From NCBI GenBank assembly GCA_963681505.1, contig OY811985.1, positions 4,655,183 through 4,719,182 on the forward strand: 64,000 nt of DNA. Direction: 5' to 3'. The stretch's first letter is position 1, and every line of letters starts with the position of its first letter. Position numbers and translations under genes: made by a program. This DNA is from Eunapius fragilis. Taxonomy: Eukaryota; Porifera; Demospongiae; Spongillida; Spongillidae. Of the stretch, positions 60,801-64,000 are shown piece after piece. The notes beneath the pieces are model-generated. The model made no database searches, was not told where the DNA came from, and worked only from the letters and a program-made list of their open reading frames with translations.

Positions 60801-61124
60801 ACTGCATACTATATACCTCAATGTTAATACGTGTAGCAAACCAAAATGTTGAACAGTATACATGTAATACAACTAAATTAGCAGTGTAAGGATTGCACTT
60901 ATGATATTTACTACATTGTACTAAAACTAGTCCAATGAACTGACCACTAACCTTAAAATTAGACAGCAGATGGTCCCGAATGTCACACATGCATACTAAA
61001 TACCTCAATGTTAATACGTGTATACGTCCCACACACATTCTCATATACAACGCACCTCAACAAGAGCCATTGTTCTGCCAGCCCTCTGAAGGAAAGGAAG
61101 AAACTGCTTGGCTTTGGCTGCATC
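32902..61124 (-). CDS. SND1: Tudor staphylococcal nuclease (SND1/Tudor-SN), C-terminal half, 15 exons
   Basis: SND1 has four staphylococcal-nuclease-like domains and a Tudor domain embedded in a fifth. It binds RNA, acts in splicing, RNA decay and transcription co-activation, and occurs in nucleus and cytoplasm. Fifteen exons total 1221 bp and join in frame to 406 residues plus stop, matching the last ~45% of the 910-residue animal protein. Landmarks: [14 protein letters not shown] and [15 protein letters not shown] (SN4), [19 protein letters not shown], a charged KVEEKVEEK linker, the Tudor core DGLWYRA...[18 protein letters not shown] (split SN5), and the C-terminus [16 protein letters not shown]. 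Human Tudor has YIDYGN where this has YVDFGN. All junctions are GT-AG. The N-terminal half and promoter lie beyond 64000. About 27 kb is intron, filled with minisatellites and transposons. Exons are listed separately. Confidence 0.95.
33385..33429 (-). CDS. SND1: SND1 exon encoding [15 protein letters not shown]
   Basis: 45 bp, phase 0, between TAATAG acceptor and GTATGT donor. It corresponds to the helix ITEYLNAQESAKS of human SND1 near the C-terminus. Confidence 0.9.
33479..33517. repeat. (GT)n tract in SND1 intron
   Basis: Short GT microsatellite 50 bp upstream of the VEVYLKAEE exon (gene orientation). Confidence 0.85.
34163..34482. repeat. 20-22 bp minisatellite in SND1 intron, about 15 units
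   Basis: Units of CCCCCACTGGGCACCAACA with a variable C run repeat about fifteen times; length varies by C number. Six-frame open frames of Pro-Thr-Gly-His or Val-Gly-Ala-Gln type are artefacts. Confidence 0.95.
35359..35463 (-). CDS. SND1: SND1 exon encoding [20 protein letters not shown]...
   Basis: 105 bp, 35 codons, phase 0. [15 protein letters not shown] matches the LVKEGLVMVEVRKEK region of SN5. Donor GTAAAT; acceptor CCCTGCAG. Confidence 0.93.
35464..37435. other. SND1 intron, no further gene seen
   Basis: A 2-kb intron with short CA runs near 35835. No conserved coding or ordered repeat was recognised. Confidence 0.5.
37436..37480 (-). CDS. SND1: SND1 exon encoding [15 protein letters not shown]
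   Basis: 45 bp, phase 0; corresponds to CLLNVEH of human SND1. Acceptor CATTTCAG, donor GTTAGT. Confidence 0.9.
37542..37589 (-). CDS. SND1: SND1 exon encoding [16 protein letters not shown]
   Basis: 48 bp, phase 0; acidic helix preceding the NVEY strand. Acceptor CACATGTGCAG, donor GTATGT. Confidence 0.88.
38148..38202 (-). CDS. SND1: SND1 exon encoding [18 protein letters not shown]
   Basis: 55 bp; begins with the third base of a glycine codon from the previous exon. LPPQAKEY matches LPAQATEY, the return from Tudor to the SN5 fold. Acceptor TTGATTAG, donor GTGAGT. Confidence 0.93.
38240..38371. repeat. (CA)n-rich compound microsatellite in SND1 intron
   Basis: CA tracts interrupted by CGCGCGCG and CATACATA, close to the exon acceptor at 38203. 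Confidence 0.85.
38786..38900. mobile_element. 115-bp MITE related to the one at 12559
   Basis: The ends AGACATTTCCACACTAGCAA and the complement of AGATGTTTCCACTCTAGCAA are inverted repeats close to the 12559-12698 element. Flanks are TAA and TAG, near-matching 3-bp duplications. Confidence 0.65.
39960..41702. repeat. 30-bp minisatellite in SND1 intron, about 58 units
   Basis: Units of AAAGGTCACATGCATAGGAC plus ACAACAAGGT repeat with little change; two copies lack three bases (near 40751 and 41470). Variants AAAGGCCACA, AAAGATCACA and AAGGTTCACA are ordered: a GGCC unit followed by an AGGTTC unit recurs at about 40550, 41180, 41390 and 41540, showing block duplication. Because 30 is a multiple of three, frames stay open on both strands; they are not genes. 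Confidence 0.97.
42193..42859. mobile_element. 667-bp near-perfect palindrome, pogo/Tigger-like MITE
   Basis: Two arms of about 330 bp are complementary almost base for base, with a 6-nt loop at 42523-42528. Ends are CAGTAGCGGCTCACGTATAA and its complement, flanked by TA on both sides. CAGT ends, GTATAACGAAAA-type subterminal sequence and TA duplication fit pogo/Tigger elements (family knowledge). No transposase remains. Confidence 0.75.
43860..44289 (-). pseudogene. Unrecognised broken coding region in SND1 intron
   Basis: One minus-strand frame reads for about 140 codons with three stops. It contains [72 protein letters not shown] and [18 protein letters not shown]. The composition and steady frame look like decayed protein coding. 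I do not recognise the family; a transposon or processed gene are both possible. Confidence 0.4.
44822..44934. repeat. 37-bp direct repeat, three units
   Basis: AGGTACATTACTTGTACCCA followed by GGGTCTAAGCTACAC repeats three times, with one C/T change. Confidence 0.9.
45213..45336. repeat. (CA)n microsatellite abutting an SND1 exon donor
   Basis: CA/CG repeats end directly at the donor of the exon at 45339-45391, so the first intron bases in the gene sense are GTAGGTGTGTGTG. Confidence 0.92.
45339..45391 (-). CDS. SND1: SND1 exon encoding [18 protein letters not shown]
   Basis: 53 bp; ends two bases into a glycine codon completed by the next exon. Matches REVLPSTRLGTLSPAFST just after the Tudor YGN motif. 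The 3' splice donor merges into a (GT)n tract. Confidence 0.9.
45590..45659 (-). CDS. SND1: SND1 exon encoding Tudor strands YRALIEKVV...YVDFGN
   Basis: 70 bp; the first base completes the Trp codon of DGLW from the previous exon. It carries most of the aromatic-cage region for methylarginine binding; the last cage aromatic is Phe where human has Tyr. Confidence 0.93.
45925..46072 (+). pseudogene. REL-ENDO retroelement fragment in SND1 intron
   Basis: The plus strand reads [20 protein letters not shown], then [14 protein letters not shown], a stop, and TNARAILAR. The middle of the family domain is deleted, joining the KPxxxD block straight to the SRLA block. Confidence 0.6.
46438..46733. repeat. 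22-24 bp minisatellite in SND1 intron, about 13 units
   Basis: Units AATGAGGCC(G/A)CAAGAGGT end in ATTAAC, ACTAGC, TAGC or TTGC; the last units alternate G-type and A-type. Confidence 0.93.
47021..47034. repeat. Poly-G run
   Basis: About 14-16 consecutive G in SND1 intron DNA. The surrounding 46740-48050 shows nothing else recognisable. Confidence 0.85.
48050..48592. repeat. 50-bp minisatellite in SND1 intron, about 11 units
   Basis: Units of GGTGGTCTGGAGGCATGCTA plus ATACCCCTGCTCTATACCCT and CATGCACCAT repeat with a 50-bp period. Older, more variable units lie at both ends, and identical ones in the middle. Confidence 0.95.
49161..49181. repeat. Poly-G run of 21
   Basis: Twenty-one G, about 70 bp downstream (gene sense) of the SND1 DGLW exon donor. 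Confidence 0.9.
49253..49376 (-). CDS. SND1: SND1 exon encoding [16 protein letters not shown]...FTDGLW
   Basis: 124 bp. [16 protein letters not shown] is the start of the Tudor domain (human PRRGEFCIAKFVDGEW). The donor GTATGT interrupts the Trp codon, completed by the first base at 45659. Confidence 0.95.
49377..51680. other. SND1 intron, mostly featureless
   Basis: A duplicated CAGGCCCCGCCTC motif lies at 50606-50628, a CATGTGACTGTA triple near 51290-51325 and a CTACAGATCAATCG pair near 51030. No coding was recognised. Confidence 0.5.
51690..52190 (+). pseudogene. Ty3/Gypsy-type retrotransposon RT-RNase H fragment
   Basis: Plus-strand pieces in shifting frames read [31 protein letters not shown] with [43 protein letters not shown] and [16 protein letters not shown]. 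These are, in order, the reverse-transcriptase fingers and palm start and the RNase H segment of Gypsy elements; the YxDD region is deleted. It lies antisense within an SND1 intron. Confidence 0.75.
52567..52624 (-). CDS. SND1: SND1 exon encoding [19 protein letters not shown]
   Basis: 58 bp; matches human [20 protein letters not shown], the strand pair leading into Tudor. Acceptor GAATGCAG, donor GTACGT. Confidence 0.92.
52788..52985. repeat. 39-bp minisatellite, five units
   Basis: TACATGTACCTAACTAACAT plus GTAGATTTCACATGTGTGT repeats five times, nearly perfect, 160 bp upstream (gene sense) of an SND1 exon. Confidence 0.93.
52990..54500. other. SND1 intron, no gene seen
   Basis: Short (GT)n at 54379-54408 and a T run near 53905. 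Nothing else could be supported. Confidence 0.5.
54504..54704 (-). CDS. SND1: SND1 exon encoding [21 protein letters not shown]...
   Basis: 201 bp, 67 codons, phase 0 at both ends. Holds the end of SN4 ([10 protein letters not shown], human AERSSYYKSL) and a Lys/Glu-rich linker ([19 protein letters not shown]) ahead of Tudor. Confidence 0.95.
55036..55128 (-). CDS. SND1: SND1 exon encoding [20 protein letters not shown]...
   Basis: 93 bp, 31 codons, phase 0. Very close to human [20 protein letters not shown]. It is flanked upstream by a TG-rich tract. Confidence 0.95.
55140..55390. repeat. (TG/ATGT)n tract between two SND1 exons
   Basis: TGTACATGTATG-type alternating repeats fill most of the 268-bp intron. 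Chance frames of Val-Cys-Met and His-Thr-Tyr type occur. Confidence 0.85.
55397..55506 (-). CDS. SND1: SND1 exon encoding [20 protein letters not shown]...
   Basis: 110 bp; matches IECPRGARN...[21 protein letters not shown] of human SND1 (SN4). The acceptor follows CATTCTGGTAG. Confidence 0.95.
55555..56215. repeat. 16-bp minisatellite in SND1 intron, about 40 units
   Basis: Units of TACCACCACACATCAC repeat with occasional TGACCACC (one extra base) or CATCACAC variants. Confidence 0.95.
56640..57600. repeat. 27-bp minisatellite in SND1 intron, about 35 units
   Basis: Units of ACCACTAGACTGGGCTGTTC plus TTACACT repeat. A TTGACCACTAGGCTGG variant recurs as multi-unit blocks near 56790, 56955 and 57065. 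Frames of period nine (TTTRLGCSY) are artefacts. Confidence 0.95.
57681..57753 (-). CDS. SND1: SND1 exon encoding [20 protein letters not shown]...
   Basis: 73 bp; matches [23 protein letters not shown] of human SND1 SN4. Acceptor CTCCCTGCAG, donor GTGAGT. Confidence 0.95.
57788..57905. repeat. (CA)n microsatellite
   Basis: CA repeats 35 bp upstream (gene sense) of the SND1 exon acceptor at 57754. Confidence 0.93.
58340..58565. repeat. Dispersed repeat, copy 1
   Basis: TTCATTGTATGGGAGGCGGG with ATCATTGGCGAGAATCGCAG matches 62830-62895 in the same orientation; both contain inverted AATGATT/GATTCGC pieces. It is probably a non-autonomous transposon. Confidence 0.55.
58800..59067 (+). pseudogene. 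REL-ENDO retroelement fragment in SND1 intron
   Basis: Plus-strand remnants [36 protein letters not shown] with ESYGA then a stop, [12 protein letters not shown] and [18 protein letters not shown] match the family C-terminal domain, with one frameshift and stops. Confidence 0.7.
59817..61025. repeat. 190-bp tandem duplication, one copy split by a hAT element
   Basis: Copy A (59817-59972 plus 60805-60840) and copy B (60841-61025) share GTTGAACAGTATACAT, AGCAGTGTAAGGATT, TTAGACAGCAGATGGTCC and ACCTCAATGTTAATACGTG. Copy B has no insertion. Confidence 0.8.
59973..60804 (+). mobile_element. hAT element, internally deleted (ZNF862-type)
   Basis: Perfect 16-bp terminal inverted repeats CAGTGACAATTATAAC, flanked by CATAC on both sides, define the element. 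Inside, plus-strand remnants read [20 protein letters not shown], then [16 protein letters not shown] and [20 protein letters not shown] with H (TTF-type zinc finger: C-x2-C...H), then [20 protein letters not shown]. These match the N-terminal half of ZNF862/KIAA1586-like hAT transposases (family knowledge). Two frameshifts break the ORF, and the RNase H-like catalytic core is missing, so this is a non-autonomous deletion derivative. Confidence 0.8.
61056..61124 (-). CDS. SND1: SND1 exon encoding [20 protein letters not shown]...
   Basis: 69 bp, 23 codons, phase 0; the most upstream SND1 exon found. [14 protein letters not shown] is nearly identical to human SND1 at the start of SN4. Acceptor TTGTCCTTAG, donor GTGCGT. 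Confidence 0.95.
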
Positions 61125-62440
61125 CTAAGGACAAATTGAGGGGAAAGGGTGGGGGGAGGATAAGGATTATCACCCCAAACACTGAAAATTGGCCCATTTA
61201 CAATTGGCTTGAATTTTTTGTCGAATGAAAATGTTACCACTGCCTATTGTGTATTTTCTAATACCTCACACTTGCTCCCTGCCAAATATCCCTCAGGGTT
61301 CAAAACCTACATATCTTTCTTGAGGAGTGTCCAATTCAATTCAATGTATGTAAATGACTGTGCCCATTGATTTCTTCGGATCATTAATTTTTGCATTACA
61401 TACAGCTGTGTGCAACGTGTCCCACTCAATTTGCGCCAGTAATTGAGGCACCCACCTCCCATGGGAATGGGGCATGGTTTGTCTAATCATTCTTAAGTTT
61501 TCCCAACCCTGCTGGTGAACAATACAATAAGATTAGCAAGAAACCATACCACCTGGCTGTCCACTAATCAATACACTAAAACACAGCTGTTGTGTAAACA
61601 GTTGAATAAGTACTTGAATCAGTACAGAACTGGAATTTGTGTAGCACAAGTGCAAAATGATATAAAAATCAATTGGTTATTTACAAACTGAAATAAAAGT
61701 ACCCCCATTGGAAAGACAGAAAAAACTTCACCAAAACCTATACTTTTACAGAAATATACCTAAATGTAATCCGATTGATCTCTAATGCTGCTTATCAACA
61801 GCCCTATTCCTCTTGCCTGTGCTGATGTTTATTACCAGAATTTTATCTAGTTACAAGATGGGACATTTTGCTCTAGATTCTCAATACCAGATTGTTACAT
61901 TTCTTCATGTACACTTAATTCATGCTTTAATTGGGTCAATTCTTGTCAAAGATCAAGCATAAGTACACTGGCTCACTGTAGAATACATAACAACAAATCA
62001 AATATACCAAAGGTACGCCACTAACAAGTATGCCACACTCCTGGTGTATGAAAGTCCTATAAATATGACACGTGTCAAAGATATCGAACCTGACCATGGC
62101 TATATGAGCAGAGTAACTTTGAAATGCCATAAACCTTGTTCATATAAAGTACACTGTTGGAGTAGGAGAAACTATCTAATAAAACTTGGATTGTGAAGAA
62201 ATATTAACATAATGAAAAGAAGCAAAAGAAACTGTACTAAGTTTAGCTGTCCTGGTACTAATTTTAGCTGTCCTGGTACTCTTTTGACGGGGCATTTTTA
62301 ATACAGCTCTGTGTCTACGGTGTGCTTGCTTAAGCACATGCAGCTCTGTGAAAGACAGTCCAATTTAAATGTATATGTACCTGCTTGAGAAAAAAATTTG
62401 AATAATAAACATGCAAAAAACATTTTTTTGCTATATATAT
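61125..62440. other. SND1 intron, no upstream exon recognised
   Basis: The preceding SND1 exon should lie to the right, but none was recognised before 64000. Only AT-rich DNA was seen here. Confidence 0.5.
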
Positions 62441-62449
62441 ATATATATA

Positions 62450-63250
62450 TGGAACAGTGTCCAGCAAAATCACCCTTCTGGGATTATAATTTTATCACTA
62501 GTATGTTACATAAATCAACACATCGTTGCAACCTAACTAGGCTTTCCTTTCAAATTTCCTACACGTTTTCCCACACCATTTCTCTCTAAGTGAGCTAATT
62601 TTGGTGCTCTAGATACTTCCGCTGCTGTTCATACGAAGTTTGCCAACCCGGCAAGTTAAAATTCCACTTATCTCCAGATATGAGTGTCAAAAGTGTGTCA
62701 AATTCGGTACATTTATAGATGAGTCCTGTAGCTATTGTTCAGATCATTGACTTGAATGTTACGCATTATGGGAATATGGCTGTACAAATTGAGTGCACGC
62801 CTTCCCGCTTGATTCGCACCAATGATTTAAGCAAACCACATCCCATTCAATGTATGGGAGGTGAGTGTCTACATCACTGGCGCGAATCGAGCAGGAATAT
62901 ATGTTCATTTACTTCACACAGCTAGATTCCTGTAACAGATAACAATCAAGTCAACGATCTAAATAGCTATCGGACTCCTCTGTAAACATACCAAATTTGA
63001 CATGCTTACCAGGAGATATGCAGAATTCTAACAGGATGGGTTGGTAAATTTTGTACTCATGGCAGCAAAAATATCTACAACACCAAAACTGGTTTTCATC
63101 AAGAAAAATGGTGTGAGAACAAGTGTACGAGATTTGAAAAGAAAGTGTTGTAAGTTTGCTAACATACATAAATTTCTGTAACATACAATGTTTATAGTGA
63201 TAAAATTATATCCCCAGAAGGCCAGTTTTGCTGGATACTGTCCCATATAC
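62450..63250. mobile_element. Long foldback element of the 'ACAGTGTCCAGCAAAATCAC' family
   Basis: Starts GGAACAGTGTCCAGCAAAAT and ends with the complement GCCAGTTTTGCTGGATACTG, TCCC; inner arms (CTTTCCTTTCAAATTTC / GATTTGAAAAGAAAG) also pair. About 800 bp, longer than the copies at 5150 and 21289. It contains the dispersed repeat at 62745-62930. Confidence 0.65.
62745..62930. repeat. Dispersed repeat, copy 2
   Basis: Contains TTCAATGTATGGGAGGTGAG and CACTGGCGCGAATCGAGCAG, matching the copy at 58340-58565. Confidence 0.55.
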
Positions 63251-63307
63251 CGGTTGTCCCAATCAAAGAAAATCAAGGAGGTAGTTAATTAAGTGTTAGC
63301 TGTTGCA

Positions 63308-64000
63308 TAGGTACGGTGGCCCGGTAGGTCGCGCTCTCAAGCGGTTTAGACGTTGTGCTCAAGACACAAAAGCTGTTAAGCTCAGAGCTATGACGCAGTT
63401 AGTGTTACGGCCGTAAGCCCAAAGCTCAGAGCTATGGGGCAATTAGCGCTCCGCCCAAAGCCACAATGACTCAGAGCAATGACACAATGACTCAGACCGA
63501 GTTGGCGTTTAATCTCAGAGGCGTTTAGTCTCAGGGAGAACTATGGGATGGATAGGATATATTACATCATATACATGTATACGGTGTCACGTGACGGAAA
63601 TTTTAGCAACATGCTTCGCAACGATCCTAAAGTGGAACATAAGAAAGGCAGCTCATTGTTAGCGTAGAGGCTATCATCCTTATCAACTTGGCAGGCTAAA
63701 CCATCTAAACCGCTTGAAGCTCATCACTCGAGAGCGCGACCTACCGGGCCACCATAGAGGCCTGCCAAGTTGATAAGGATGATAGCCTCTACGCTAACAA
63801 TGAGCTGCCTTTCTTACGTTCCACTTTAGGATCGTTGCGAAGCATGTTGCTAAACTTTCCGTCACGTGACACCGTAAACATGTATATGACGTAATATATC
63901 CTATCCATCCATAGTTCTCCTTGGGACTAAACGCCTCTGGGGCTAAACACCTTTGGGACTAAACGCCAACTCGGTCTGAGTCATTGCGTCATTGCTCTGA
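63308..64000. mobile_element. Large compound foldback element, runs off the window
   Basis: The arm at about 63480-63693 (AACTATGGGATGGATAGGAT, GTGTCACGTGACGGAAATTT, GAGGCTATCATCCTTATCAA) is complementary to 63757-64000. The 63-bp centre carries CGAGAGCGCGACCTACCGGG, complementary to 63314-63352. So the left end also folds onto the centre. The right end is outside the window. Confidence 0.75.

Overview
This window is animal nuclear DNA. It has GT-AG introns, a metazoan housekeeping gene (the Tudor staphylococcal nuclease SND1) split over a very long span, short secreted cystine-knot proteins with TATA promoters, and dense debris of eukaryotic transposons, minisatellites and (CA)n tracts. The mix (SND1, R2-like, DIRS, hAT, Ty3/Gypsy and RAG1-like sequences) suggests an early-branching marine invertebrate such as a sponge. 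That identification is inference; nothing here fixes the species.

Layout. 1-3.8 kb: decayed DIRS-type retroelement, then two minisatellites. 3.8-7.1 kb: AT-rich DNA with foldback elements. 7.17-8.06 kb: first intact gene (secreted CTCK cystine-knot protein, + strand). 8.1-11.9 kb: fragments of a restriction-like-endonuclease (REL-ENDO) non-LTR retroelement. 12.15-14.58 kb (- strand): broken gene homologous to the catalytic core of RAG1, with a small MITE inserted in it. 14.9-31 kb: gene-poor DNA with microsatellites, a 1.8-kb minisatellite that appears to have grown out of a REL-ENDO fragment, and more retroelement pieces. 31.1-31.9 kb: second CTCK gene (+), a paralogue of the first with the same layout. 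32.9-61.1 kb (- strand): 3' half of SND1. Its 15 exons total 1221 bp, join in frame and encode the last 406 residues; introns take up about 27 kb and carry most of the minisatellites, a 667-bp pogo-like palindrome, a Ty3/Gypsy fragment and a hAT element. 61.1-64 kb: foldback repeats, the last running off the window end.

Only three genes look functional: the two CTCK genes and SND1. The second CTCK gene and SND1 converge with about 1 kb between their stop codons. SND1 is an RNA-binding and nuclease-fold protein. The CTCK proteins are probably secreted, disulfide-linked dimers of unknown role.

The most interesting item is the RAG1-core-like pseudogene. It keeps the order of RAG1 landmarks: a DGxG aspartate motif, a PNS segment, CxxC, H-x4-H, the glutamate E-x-x-N-K region and a C-terminal CCHC knuckle. 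All homology statements come from reading translations by eye; no database search was run.
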